Assembly (NCBI GenBank): GCA_021825585.1
Contig: JAKAGT010000023.1
Location: forward strand, 1 to 64,000
Direction: 5' to 3'
Length of the DNA: 64,000 nucleotides
Source of the DNA: Bacteroidota bacterium
GTDB lineage: Bacteria > Bacteroidota > Ignavibacteria > Kryptoniales > JAKASW01
The translations under genes were made by a program, and so were the position numbers. Within the stretch, counting starts at the first letter, position 1, and the number at the start of each line of letters is the position of its first letter. Below are positions 49,009 through 58,269 of this stretch, piece after piece. The notes beneath the pieces were generated by a model. That model had not been told where the DNA came from and made no database searches. It saw nothing but the letters and a program-made list of their open reading frames with translations.

Positions 49009-49263
49009 TTACTCATACTTCTCGCAGGCGATAGTCACTTCAGCCAATGCCTCGGGCCCGCAGCCATTTCCTTGTGCCGCCCTGCAGCGCTGCCATATGA
49101 TCCGTGGTCTCACCTTACCCAGCTCAGCGACATTGCCTCCATATATGGAGCGGATTGCGTTCCGGATCCTCACGCTGAGGACGTACTCGTCGGCGACAAG
49201 CATCTTCAGGGATGCAGCGGCACGTCCGGGTCCTTCGCCGACTGTCCCTCTTTTCAACTCCAT
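49009..49263 (-). CDS. small protein of unknown function
   Basis: An 84-codon frame with AAAAGGA before the ATG and codon use similar to its neighbours, encoding LKMLVADEYVLSVRIRNAIRSIYGG and a short cysteine-containing tail. No domain recognised. It may be a real accessory gene or chance. Confidence 0.35.
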   Translation of the reverse strand: MELKRGTVGEGPGRAAASLKMLVADEYVLSVRIRNAIRSIYGGNVAELGKVRPRIIWQRCRAAQGNGCGPEALAEVTIACEKYE

Positions 49264-49519
49264 ATTCCTTTTCTATTTCTGATAGCTTAACGCTATGACC
49301 CGCGCCGCCAGACGGCATACTGGTGTTAAACCATCTGACGGTCGGGTTTCATGCCCTACCTAGAAGGCAATTTGATTGGTCCCGTTTCGTTATCACATGG
49401 CATGTAATTCCGGGCTTCCTTCGATCCCGGCCTGTAGGCGGCAAGAGGAAACCATGCAGGCGCTCTCGATGGAGCGACCGGACAGCTCTGCCGCATTAGG
49501 GTAAATCCCGCGAGTCGTT

Positions 49520-49726
49520 TCACATCTGCGCTTTCTTGTCCCCGATCATCCGGTGCGGCAGTCTGATGAGAGACTCTCTCCATCTCCGCAAATCAAAGAG
49601 CCTGTGGACATTAAGCCATCCAATCCCAACCAGTTGTTTGTACTTGGCCGAGATCCCGGCCAGCATTTCCTCAAGCGACCTCTCCCACCGTACCTTCCAT
49701 TCTTGCTTAATTCCCTCCGATTTCAT
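49520..49726 (-). CDS. small protein downstream of a response regulator
   Basis: A 68-residue basic, helical protein (MKSEGIKQEWKVRWERSLEEML...NVHRLFDLRRW) with AAAGGA eight bases before its ATG. It starts 41 bases after the NarL-type regulator stop on the same strand, so it could be part of that transcript. No family recognised. Confidence 0.45.
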   Translation of the reverse strand: MKSEGIKQEWKVRWERSLEEMLAGISAKYKQLVGIGWLNVHRLFDLRRWRESLIRLPHRMIGDKKAQM

Positions 49727-49767
49727 CGTTCTGTTTCCTTTCAGTTACTTACCTTTCGACATTTTCT

Positions 49768-50457
49768 CTAGCTGCCGACCACGGAAATGCTGCCCACAAT
49801 TGTCTCCAGGGTACCGTCGGTGTACTTGTAGTTCCTCACCTCCAGGCGATTATGCAGAGTCAGCTTGTTCAATATGTTTTGGACGTGAGTCTTGACGTCC
49901 TGGACGGGAAGATGAAGCTTTCCTCCGATTTCCTTATCGCTCAAGCCACTACCCACAAGTCCGAAGACTTTTCTCTCCGGCGCCGTCATCTTCACCGGCT
50001 CCGTCACTTTGCTCTTCTTTCCCTTCACGGCATGTTCGATGATCCGGGAAAAAAGCGAGTCGGAAAGGGTAGGTGGGAGGACTTGCGCTCCATCCGCAAC
50101 CGCGCGTATAGTGGCCATAAAATCTTCGAGTGTCGTGTCCTTCAGTATGAATCCTGATGCCCCCGCTTTGACGTATTGAACGACGTCGCCGTGGACAGGG
50201 GCAAGGTCCATAACGACTACTTGAGCGTCGGGAAATTCCTTCTTGACGAGTCCGACCACGTGCAGGCTGTTTTGACTGCGCAGATTAAGGTCCATGAGTA
50301 TCACGTTCGGTTTAAGCTGATGAATCTTCAATATGGTGTTTTCGCTGTCGCCGGACGTGGCGACGATGGAAATGTCCGGGCGATTTTTGAGAATCGAGAC
50401 TAGTCCCTCCCTGAGGAGGCGGTTCTTCTCGATGAGCAAAAGCCTGATCTTCTTCAT
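49768..50457 (-). CDS. NarL/FixJ-type response regulator with altered receiver pocket
   Basis: A 229-residue protein. The receiver (1-120) has phospho-acceptor Asp in ILMDLNLRSQNS and Lys in FILKDTT, but the N-terminal acidic pair is replaced by LLIEKNRL (Glu-Lys), and Asp stands where a Ser/Thr is usual (VVVMDLAP). The LuxR HTH follows at about 160-215 (LTAPERKVFGLVGSGLSDKEIGGKL). The altered pocket may change phosphorylation chemistry. Paralogous to the next gene upstream. Confidence 0.88.
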   Translation of the reverse strand: MKKIRLLLIEKNRLLREGLVSILKNRPDISIVATSGDSENTILKIHQLKPNVILMDLNLRSQNSLHVVGLVKKEFPDAQVVVMDLAPVHGDVVQYVKAGASGFILKDTTLEDFMATIRAVADGAQVLPPTLSDSLFSRIIEHAVKGKKSKVTEPVKMTAPERKVFGLVGSGLSDKEIGGKLHLPVQDVKTHVQNILNKLTLHNRLEVRNYKYTDGTLETIVGSISVVGS

Positions 50458-50613
50458 TTAAAACTCCTGACTTATGAATAATGACTTGCGTGTGGAATCC
50501 GGTTTCGGGAGAGCGCGACCTCTCCAATCCGTCACACCATTAAGCTAGGCTGCCACCCGTGACGGGACAATCGTCCAATGGGATGAAATAGGGCTTAACT
50601 CCCTTCTGGGGAG

Positions 50614-51309
50614 TTATTCTTCGATGAGGGAAATGCTCTCTTCCGCTTTCATCAGCTGCGAGTTCGTCAGCGCGTATTTGGCTATTTGAACCCGGGAACG
50701 AAGGAGAAGCTTCTCGAGTATGTTGTGGACGTGGCTCTTTACGGTATAAGTGGAAAGGTGGAGTTTGTTGGCGATTTCCTTGTTGGACAAGCCGTCGGCT
50801 ATCAGAAGTATTACCTGGCGTTCGCGCCTTGTCATTCTTACGGCCTCAGCAACTCTCGGCGTAATCCTCCCGTCGACCGCTTGCTCCACGATCTGAGAGA
50901 AGAGGGAATCAGTCATCAACTGCGGCAGGACCTTCTTGCCCCGTGCGACAGAACGGATAGTCTTCAGAAAATCCTCGGTTGTGGCGCCTTTCAGCACGAA
51001 ACCCGATACCCCCGCATGCACGAAGAGCAGTATGTCCGCTTCGGTCGGGGCAAGGTCCATGACTATCACCTTGACCTGCGGGAAATCTGTCCCGACAATT
51101 CTGACAATATCTAGACTATTCTGGTTTCTCAGGCCGAGATCGAGTAGGAGAACATTCGGCTTCAAATCACAAATCATCTGCGTGGGTCTCTTTCGGCTCC
51201 CCGACTCCGAGACGACTCTGATGTCCGCCTGCCTCTTGACAATTGCCGATATACCCTCGCGGAGGAGCGGATTATCTTCGATTATGAGTAGTCGGATTTT
51301 GTCAGCCAC
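50614..51309 (-). CDS. NarL/FixJ-type response regulator
   Basis: A 231-residue regulator, a close relative of its downstream neighbour. The receiver keeps the acidic pair LLIIEDNPLL and the phospho-acceptor in LLLDLGLRNQNS, but has Asp in place of Ser/Thr (VIVMDLAP). The C-terminal LuxR-type HTH is RRERQVILLIADGLSNKEIANKL. The two genes are 156 bases apart and probably arose by duplication. No histidine kinase adjoins them, although a PAS sensor lies 1 kb upstream. Confidence 0.9.
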   Translation of the reverse strand: MADKIRLLIIEDNPLLREGISAIVKRQADIRVVSESGSRKRPTQMICDLKPNVLLLDLGLRNQNSLDIVRIVGTDFPQVKVIVMDLAPTEADILLFVHAGVSGFVLKGATTEDFLKTIRSVARGKKVLPQLMTDSLFSQIVEQAVDGRITPRVAEAVRMTRRERQVILLIADGLSNKEIANKLHLSTYTVKSHVHNILEKLLLRSRVQIAKYALTNSQLMKAEESISLIEE

Positions 51310-51392
51310 GCTTCCTCCGGTTCCACATGCCTGTTTTCCGGCATGTCATGATGATGCTCAGACCCATTCAGACATTTACGATCCAACAAAAG

Positions 51393-51686
51393 TTACCCAA
51401 CCCGGATGAGTTGTGCAATTGGAGGAAGAACCTGAGGGATAAACCTTGTGAATGTGTACTTCGTAAGATCGATGACGTTAACGTGGAATTCCGTCCACGA
51501 GTAGTTCTTCGGCTTCACGTTCATCGCGTGATTGTTATGCAGGAAGTGGAATGGAAACGGCAGGACGTTGCCGGCCCGCCGGTATTCAAGATTGAGCGGC
51601 GCCGCATCGCTGATTGCACCGATATAGAAGATGCCGACATTATCAGGAAGCTCGTCTACCAGGTTCTCGAAACCCGCATAACGCAT
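51393..51686 (-). pseudogene. possible remnant of a radical SAM protein
   Basis: The 97 residues include FHFLHNNHAMNVKPKNYSW and HVNVIDLTKYTFTRF. They recall the C-terminal accessory part of B12-binding-type radical SAM proteins, but no radical SAM or cobalamin motifs are present. The ends look ragged (RFIPQVLPPIAQ). Interpreted as a leftover fragment, with low certainty. Confidence 0.35.
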
Positions 51687-51930
51687 AAGTGTAACTTCAC
51701 GTCCGGGGTCTCGAAGGAAAGGATAGCTTAAGCGCTTCAGCTCCTCTCCTGAAGCGGGCCGCTCTCATGCGGCCTTCAGACCCGCTTTTTGTCAGGAGTC
51801 AAAATACGGAAGCCGATCTCATCTTGAAATCGGCCAAAGGATTCAGCCCATTGGAGAGTCGGGTGCCTGAGGGGAAAATTAGGATGTGATGAGGTACTCT
51901 ATGACCGGCGCTGGCGACCGGCCATTGCCC

Positions 51931-52311
51931 CTACAGCTTAATCAGGAAACCGCCTTGCTTTCTTTTCTGATTCTTAAGCCGCCTGGAATCGGCGCGCAGG
52001 GATTTTTCGGCCGATATGAACGTTTCATGAACGAATGAACACATGTTTGAGAACTCGATCTTCGGGTCTTGATCCTCCGAGAATTGCTCGCGGAATTCCA
52101 GGATGACGCCTGCGGCGGATTCCGAGACTTGATGGACCCCGTCGAAATCGAGGACAAGTGTAGTCGTATATTTTCCCGCGTTTGCCGGTCTAGTGCGCCA
52201 CTGAGCTATTACGGCTCTTACCAACCTATCAGCAGAGTCCCTGGATTGCAGTGTCTTCGGAAGCGATTCTGCCACCCGAACCGTGAACTTATTTTCCGCT
52301 TTCTCTTTCAT
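51931..52311 (-). CDS. STAS-like (DUF4325-type) domain protein
   Basis: A 126-residue protein with an N-terminal SRDSADRLVRAVIAQW helix and a strand-loop-strand VLDFDGVHQVSESAAGVILEFREQF resembling the STAS-like fold of DUF4325 proteins, which often accompany sensor kinases. The tail is basic (RRLKNQKRKQ). It starts nine bases after the stop of the PAS gene, so it was probably co-transcribed with it. Confidence 0.65.
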   Translation of the reverse strand: MKEKAENKFTVRVAESLPKTLQSRDSADRLVRAVIAQWRTRPANAGKYTTTLVLDFDGVHQVSESAAGVILEFREQFSEDQDPKIEFSNMCSFVHETFISAEKSLRADSRRLKNQKRKQGGFLIKL

Positions 52312-52320
52312 GGAGCCTCC

Positions 52321-53685
52321 TCATGAATCAATATAACACAGCGGGCCTTGATAACCCCATGAAACACGCGACGAAAGACTAAAGATTTCCGGGCCGGTGA
52401 GCTTCCGCGGAACTCCCGGCGGCAATCGAAACCCAGGCTCACGCCCGTGCGCACGAATCGACGATCCATCATCGACTATCGGTGATCCAGGACATACATA
52501 TCGTCGATGAAAGATCCCACCCTCAATCACCGGTCCCATTTTCCTGAAGTGAACGCCATCGCTGCTAACCGCAAGCCCGATGTGATAGCCGGGCGTGCCG
52601 ATCGCGGAGTAGTAAAGAAAGACCCTGGAGCCGAACTGCACGGCAGAAGGATCGAGCACCATCCCGTCGTCGAAGCTCCCCTTCCTGCCGATCGGAACGA
52701 TCGGATGTCCGTGATTCAGTAATTCATACGAAATGCCTTTTGTGCTGATGCCATTGAGTTCAGCAACGCCGATCTGATCGTGGAATGCCCCGTCATCCGC
52801 CGATGTCGTCCCGTCGCCGCGGTAATACAGGAGCGTCTTGCCGCCGAAGTTAAGAAAGTCCGGGTTGGCCGTCCACCGTTTCTGCCATGAATTCCCCTCC
52901 AGATTTCGCGCCGAGAGATCCTCATATGATGAATATCCGAGCATCGCGACGAGCGCAGGGTTTGCGAGGAGTATTCTGCCGTCCGGCGTAGTCCTGTAGA
53001 TGCCGACGCTACTGTTCTCGTAAAGGGTCCTGAATTTTTCCTCGCTCTCGCGCAATTCCTCGCGCGCCTTGACCTGTTCCGTCACGTCGCGGTGGATGAC
53101 CGTATATATCTTCTTGCCGCCGACTTCGATCTTCGATATTGATGCTTCCATCGGGAACTCTTCACCGTTCGCCCTGAGGCCCGGGATAATCCTCATCCCC
53201 ATCATGTGGCGGGCATGGCTGATGCCGTCCGACTCTCCGAAAGCAGATATGAGCCCCTCGTGCTTCCTGCGGTATCTCTCCGGTATCAGCCTGTCCAGCG
53301 GTTTGCCAAGCATCTCCTCTGCGCTGACCCCGAAAATCTTCTCGGCGGCGGGGTTGAAGAGAATGACCTTTCCATTCTCGTCGAGACTGACTATCGAGTC
53401 CATGGCAGAATTGATGAGCCCGAGGAGTTGTTGCCTGCTCATCTCCAGCTCTTCCGCCGCAAGTTTCTGCTGTGTAACCACTTCCGAAAAGAGGATAATA
53501 CCTCCTACCTGTCCCGCTTCTTCATACCACGGCCGAATTTCCCATCTTACCCAATCAACGGTTCCGTCCGGCCGCTCAAAGATGTCCTCGTCACATTTTT
53601 CAACATTGCCTGTGAATTTCTTTCCAGCGCTCCGGCATTCCCGGAAAGACATCGTAGTGTGAGCTGCCGACGATATCGCGTTCAC
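52321..53685 (-). CDS. PAS-domain sensor part fused to a glycosidase-type beta-propeller
   Basis: The N-terminal 265 residues are two PAS domains plus the end of a third (VTEQVKAREELRESEEKFR linkers). From about residue 268 the sequence changes to RWTANPDFLNFGGKTLLYYRG, GSFDDGMVLDPSAVQFGSRV and GLAVSSDGVHFRKMGPVIEGG, the strand pattern of five-bladed GH43/GH130-like enzymes. A kinase core is missing. The first codons (1-30) are the frame-shifted continuation of the PAS gene at 53600-54946. Probably a rearranged remnant rather than a designed fusion. Catalytic acids of the propeller cannot be confirmed. Confidence 0.6.
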   Translation of the reverse strand: MNAISSAAHTTMSFRECRSAGKKFTGNVEKCDEDIFERPDGTVDWVRWEIRPWYEEAGQVGGIILFSEVVTQQKLAAEELEMSRQQLLGLINSAMDSIVSLDENGKVILFNPAAEKIFGVSAEEMLGKPLDRLIPERYRRKHEGLISAFGESDGISHARHMMGMRIIPGLRANGEEFPMEASISKIEVGGKKIYTVIHRDVTEQVKAREELRESEEKFRTLYENSSVGIYRTTPDGRILLANPALVAMLGYSSYEDLSARNLEGNSWQKRWTANPDFLNFGGKTLLYYRGDGTTSADDGAFHDQIGVAELNGISTKGISYELLNHGHPIVPIGRKGSFDDGMVLDPSAVQFGSRVFLYYSAIGTPGYHIGLAVSSDGVHFRKMGPVIEGGIFHRRYVCPGSPIVDDGSSIRAHGREPGFRLPPGVPRKLTGPEIFSLSSRVSWGYQGPLCYIDS

Positions 53686-54946
53686 CGAGACGGTAATCGC
53701 TAAGAAACCGCCGGCTCACAACCACGTATTTCATCTCGCGATCGAACATTGCAACCGCCGCAGGGCTGTTCTCTATGAACAGCCTCAAGATCTCCTCCTG
53801 TCTTCTGAGCTTCTTCTCCCCTTCCCTTCGACTCGCAATATCACGTATCAGACTGATTACTGTGCGGGAACCGTTGACGTCGATAACACGTGAATTCATC
53901 TCTACAGGGAAAGTACTCCCGTCCTTTCGGAGGTGGACGGTTTCGAAAAGGAGCCCTTTTTCGGCGGCCTCGGTTTCCTGTTCCGTCGTCCATCTTGTTT
54001 CGCCCAGACTGCGGATGTCGTCGATAGACATAGAGAGGAGTTCTTCGCGGGTATACCCGTATGTTTTTACCGCCGCGGCGTTGGCCTCGACGATTCGCCT
54101 GTCATCCAACCTAACGAACAGGATAACATCTCTCGCATAATCCGCCAACAGCTGATATTGACCAAGGGCTCTTTCCGTTTCTTTCAGCTCGGTGATGTCC
54201 TGAAACGAACCTCTCAACTTGACGACCCGGTTCCCTTCCTTCACAGACGCCCCTATCGTCCTCACCCACTTATGGTTCCCCTTCGCAGTTGTCATCTCCA
54301 ATTCCAGGTCGTAACCCTTCCCAGATTCGATCGCTTCCCTGACAGCCGATTCAATCTTTGTCCGCGACTCGCCCTTGAAGAAGCTCAATCCTATTTCAGC
54401 GTTGGTCTTCACCTTCGGATCCAATTCATGGATTCTCGCTGCCTCTTCCGTCCACGTCCCTTCCAGGGTGTCGACATCGAACTCCCATCCGCCCACCTTT
54501 GCCATCCTGCCCATCTCGGACAACAAGTCCTCTCTCTCCCTGACCGCCCTTTCGGCCCGCTTCCGCTCGGTGACGTCGTATGCGACCACGATGGCCGCTT
54601 CCCGCCCCTCGAATTCGAGGGTGTGGGATGTAATATCGACATCGATGACACGTCCATCCTTCAGTCTATGTCTCCACTCTCCTGACCTGCGCAACGTCGG
54701 GCGATTCGCATCCACCAACAATTCAACTCTCCCGATTTCTTCTTCGGGATGAATATCCCTGATCGTCATGGAGAGAAATTCGCCGCGCGAATACCCGTAC
54801 TTTGAGGTTATGGCATCGTTGACTTCGAGTATGGCGAGCGATTTGACGTCATACACCAGCATAGGCTGTGGATTCGCGTCGAACAGCAGCCGGAACTGGC
54901 CTTCAGCCTCAGGAATTCTTCCTTTCATGAAGCGGTCGCCTCCCAA
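53600..54946 (-). CDS. multi-PAS sensor protein, frameshifted at its 3' end
   Basis: A 448-residue cytoplasmic protein with four PAS/PAC units (starting at about residues 17, 140, 265 and 385), with linkers VTERKRAERAVRERED, ITELKETERALGQ and IASRREGEKKLRRQEEILR. It ends in PGMPERWKEIHRQC and a stop. The natural continuation, CDEDIFERPDGTVDWVRWE, is found one frame over in the following gene. A deletion between short GGCAATGT repeats would explain the shift. Without the frame change it lacks any kinase or output domain. Confidence 0.75.
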   Translation of the reverse strand: MGGDRFMKGRIPEAEGQFRLLFDANPQPMLVYDVKSLAILEVNDAITSKYGYSRGEFLSMTIRDIHPEEEIGRVELLVDANRPTLRRSGEWRHRLKDGRVIDVDITSHTLEFEGREAAIVVAYDVTERKRAERAVREREDLLSEMGRMAKVGGWEFDVDTLEGTWTEEAARIHELDPKVKTNAEIGLSFFKGESRTKIESAVREAIESGKGYDLELEMTTAKGNHKWVRTIGASVKEGNRVVKLRGSFQDITELKETERALGQYQLLADYARDVILFVRLDDRRIVEANAAAVKTYGYTREELLSMSIDDIRSLGETRWTTEQETEAAEKGLLFETVHLRKDGSTFPVEMNSRVIDVNGSRTVISLIRDIASRREGEKKLRRQEEILRLFIENSPAAVAMFDREMKYVVVSRRFLSDYRLGERDIVGSSHYDVFPGMPERWKEIHRQC

Positions 54947-54971
54947 AAAGTGTTTTCTAGCACATTCCTAA

Positions 54972-55672
54972 TGATCCGGCTGCAGAATCCGGTTGGCGTA
55001 AGACATACTTTCCGTGTTGGCAGGGTACTTTGGCTGTACTACTTATGTGCTGCACCTTCGTCTTCATTGCGCCCATCGCACCAGTACTCCGGACACTTCT
55101 CAAAGTTCTCCGTAAACTACATAACGCACATTCCAGATTTGACAATACAGCGACTTGATTACCCGGCAACGCTTTGAAAAGTCCCCTCATACACTGCTAA
55201 AGCAGCCAGCAAAACATCCGCTTTATATTAGTGCGTTAAGCATCACCAAGTTTTCTCAAGAATCTATGAAATACACTTCCGACAAGCAAGCGCCGATTTC
55301 TGCAGCGTCCTTTGTTACTCCCTCGAAGGCGCAAAGTCCGCAAATGACGAATCTCGACGATCTTTCCCTTTGAAGGCCTGGCAATTTTGCAGGAAGACTT
55401 TTTCCGGAGTCGTAATGAACGTAAATGCAGCCGGGGTTATTCAAAGCAGCTCACTATTTCTATTTCTCTCCGGGAGGTTCGCACCTCCCGAGTCCGTTGG
55501 GATTCGTCCGGGGACACACGGGAGACATTGCCGGTAATCCCCAGATGCCCTTACGCGGTTCGCGGCCTCCGATGAGCCTCATTTCGATGAATTAGAACCG
55601 ATTCGCGTTTGAACGGACTCCGGACCGCGGCCCGATCATTGAATACCAGAATGAACAGAACTAAATTGTAAA
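54972..55672. other. intergenic region upstream of rimO
   Basis: About 700 bases without a gene. Part of it (about 55290-55375) resembles the CGCAAAG-type repeat (TTTGTTACTCCCTCGAAGG, CGCAAAGTCCGCAAATGAC). The rimO promoter must lie near the right end. Confidence 0.45.
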
Positions 55673-56959
55673 GTGAGTGAGAAAAGAGTTCATATCATCA
55701 CACTCGGATGCCCGAAGAACGAGGTCGACAGCGAAGTGCTCGCCGCCCAACTCAGGGCGAACGGCCATTCCATTGTGCATTCCCCTGGTGAAGCCGAAGT
55801 GGCGGTTATAAACACGTGCGGCTTCATCGACGCCGCCAAGAGGGAGTCTATCGAGACGATGCTCCGGGTGGCCCAGCAAAAGAGCCGCGGCAAGCTGAAG
55901 AAGGTTGTCGTCACCGGCTGCCTCGTCGAGAGATACAGGAACGAGCTGAAAGCGGGTCTCAAGGAGATCGACGCCTTCTACGGCACCGGCGAGTTGAAGG
56001 AGCTCCTGAACGAGCTCGGTGCAGAGTACAAATACGAGACGCTCGGAGACCGCGAGCTATCAACGCCGGCCCACTATGCCTACCTGAAGATTTCCGAAGG
56101 GTGCGACAATCCCTGTTCGTTCTGTGCTATCCCGCTGATGCGCGGGAAACACGTCTCCAAGCCGGTTGAGCAGATAGTCCGCGAAGCCAGGCTCCTCGCG
56201 GGGAAAGGCGTCAAGGAACTGATCGTAGTCGCGCAGGATACGACTTACTACGGCCTGGATATTTACGGAAGGCGGGAGCTTCCGAACCTGCTGGAGAAGC
56301 TGGCCGGAATAAGTGGAGTGGAATGGATTCGGCTGATGTACGCCTATCCCGCAAAATTCCCCGAAGCGGTACTTGATGTCATGAGGGAAAACGACAAGAT
56401 ATGCAGGTACATCGACATCCCGATCCAGCATATATCCGACAACGTATTGAAGTCCATGCGGCGCGGTATAACACGCCGGAAGCTCGAGGAGCTTCTGAAC
56501 ACGATACGTGAGAAGATACCCGGCGTGGCGATCCGCTCAACGCTCATTGTCGGTTATCCGGGTGAGACCGCAAAAGAGTTCGACGAGCTTTATAATTTCG
56601 TGAATGAGTTCAGGTTCGACAGGCTGGGAGCTTTCACATATTCCCCGGAAGACGGAACGACTTCATCGGAATTGGGCGATCCAGTCCCGCAGGAGGAAAA
56701 AGAACGAAGACAGGCGCTAATCATGGAGGCGCAGCGCCAGATCATTTCAGAACAGAACGGGAAGAAGGCAGGACAGAAGACGACTGTTCTTATCGACAGA
56801 AAGGACCACAAGAACTACATCGGCAGAACGAATCAGGACGCGCCCGAAATCGATTCTGAGGTCATAGTAACATCCCGGAAGCCGCTCGAAACGGGGACCT
56901 TTACGGAGATCACGATTGACGAGGGCTACGAGCATGACCTCTACGGCACAGCTAACTGA
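55673..56959 (+). CDS. rimO: ribosomal protein S12 methylthiotransferase
   Basis: Adds a methylthio group to an aspartate of ribosomal protein S12. It shows the UPF0004 domain with three cysteines (LGCPKNEVDSE, NTCGFI, TGCLVERY), a radical SAM core with CDNPCSFC (about residue 144) and a C-terminal TRAM domain (about 365-428). LGCPKNEVDSE and GCDNPCSFCAIP are RimO-type rather than MiaB-type. The start is GTG 55673 and the length of 428 residues is normal. Confidence 0.95.
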   Translation: MSEKRVHIITLGCPKNEVDSEVLAAQLRANGHSIVHSPGEAEVAVINTCGFIDAAKRESIETMLRVAQQKSRGKLKKVVVTGCLVERYRNELKAGLKEIDAFYGTGELKELLNELGAEYKYETLGDRELSTPAHYAYLKISEGCDNPCSFCAIPLMRGKHVSKPVEQIVREARLLAGKGVKELIVVAQDTTYYGLDIYGRRELPNLLEKLAGISGVEWIRLMYAYPAKFPEAVLDVMRENDKICRYIDIPIQHISDNVLKSMRRGITRRKLEELLNTIREKIPGVAIRSTLIVGYPGETAKEFDELYNFVNEFRFDRLGAFTYSPEDGTTSSELGDPVPQEEKERRQALIMEAQRQIISEQNGKKAGQKTTVLIDRKDHKNYIGRTNQDAPEIDSEVIVTSRKPLETGTFTEITIDEGYEHDLYGTAN

Positions 56960-56973
56960 GGAGGTATGCAATC

Positions 56974-58269
56974 ATGAAGAAGATGCTTTTTCTGTTTCTT
57001 CTAATGACCCTGCCAGCATGGGCTCAAGTTGAACTCCAGCGGGTCCATTCTTACACCCCACCTCATTTTTTCTTCGATGCGCTGAACTTCAAAGCGGAAT
57101 CGAACCGGAGCAGACTGGATTTCTATTTCCAGATTCCGTACAGCGAGCTCCAATTCCTGAGAACCGGGAACGAGCTCACCGCTTCCTACGAAGTCTCCCT
57201 GCAGCTGCTTGATGAGGAGGGGAATCCAGTACTTGAGCAGGCGTGGGACGAAAGGACTTCCTGCCCGAGTTTCGACGAGACTCTTAACGAGAGGATTTTT
57301 TCCGTCTCTCAACGCCATTTCAACGTCAGACCAGGGTCTTACACCCTCCAGGTCGCCGTCACCGATTCCGAGACGAACAGGACATACATGGCAAAGCGAA
57401 GTTTTGTTGCCAGAGATTATTCGATCGGTTCTCCTTCTATCTCCGACGTGATGCTGCTCATGAGCTCTACTAGAGCCAACGGCGTATTCACGATCATACC
57501 CAATATCGAGGGGAACGTAATATCGCAGAGAGATTCCTTCCCTGTATTCTATGAGGTCTATTCTCCCCAAACAGGAGATTCCCTTTACCAATTGACAGAA
57601 ATATTCGGCGAGAAGAACAAGCCTTTGTATTCACACTCCGCCTGGCTGGAAATATCCGACACGGTCAAGAAGATTTTCGCAGACATCCCCAAGGATTCGA
57701 TTCCCATGGGAAATTACAGGCTGGCAGTCACTCTGAAGCAGTCAGCCGACAGGAACGCGCCCGTCATCGCGAGCGCGGTTAGAACGTTTTCAATCCACTT
57801 CCCCGAACTCCCCCTCACGATTGCCAGCCTGGACGAGGCGGCGGAAGAGATGATGTATGTTGCAGACTCGAAGACAATCGACAGCATCAGGCATGAACCA
57901 CACATGCTTTCGAAAGAAGAGATATTCATCCGTTTCTGGCAGGGGCACAATCCGAACCCGTCATCAAAACACAACCCGGTGCTGGAGGAATACTACAACC
58001 GTGTTGTGTATGCCAATGAACACTTTGCACACTACCGTGCCGGATGGAAATCCGATATGGGCATGATTTACATTCTCATGGGGCCGCCCAACTCCGTGGA
58101 CAGACATCCTTTCAACATAGACTCCAAACCGTACGAAGTCTGGCATTACTTCCAGCGGAACCGTCATTTCGTGTTCATCGATCAGACGGGATTTGGGGAC
58201 TACAGACTGCTGCTCCCGACAAGCGACGGTTACCCACCGCCATCGGCCTCGGACTTCTTCGGAAGATGA
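56974..58269 (+). CDS. GWxTD-domain exported protein
   Basis: A signal peptide (KKMLFLFLLMTLPAWAQ) is followed by beta-sandwich-like sequence (about 20-270) and the C-terminal GWxTD domain (about 320-430), with GWKSDMGMIYILMGPPNSV and YEVWHYF. The domain is common in Bacteroidota, Chlorobi and Acidobacteria, function unknown. GAGGAGG precedes the ATG. Its stop overlaps the GH57 gene (58266-58269), tying it to polysaccharide metabolism. Confidence 0.85.
   Translation: MKKMLFLFLLMTLPAWAQVELQRVHSYTPPHFFFDALNFKAESNRSRLDFYFQIPYSELQFLRTGNELTASYEVSLQLLDEEGNPVLEQAWDERTSCPSFDETLNERIFSVSQRHFNVRPGSYTLQVAVTDSETNRTYMAKRSFVARDYSIGSPSISDVMLLMSSTRANGVFTIIPNIEGNVISQRDSFPVFYEVYSPQTGDSLYQLTEIFGEKNKPLYSHSAWLEISDTVKKIFADIPKDSIPMGNYRLAVTLKQSADRNAPVIASAVRTFSIHFPELPLTIASLDEAAEEMMYVADSKTIDSIRHEPHMLSKEEIFIRFWQGHNPNPSSKHNPVLEEYYNRVVYANEHFAHYRAGWKSDMGMIYILMGPPNSVDRHPFNIDSKPYEVWHYFQRNRHFVFIDQTGFGDYRLLLPTSDGYPPPSASDFFGR

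Noticed and set aside
58044-58265. 74-codon upstream extension of the GH57 frame
   Set aside because: Overlaps the conserved GWxTD coding sequence in another frame; homology starts at the ATGA overlap (58266).
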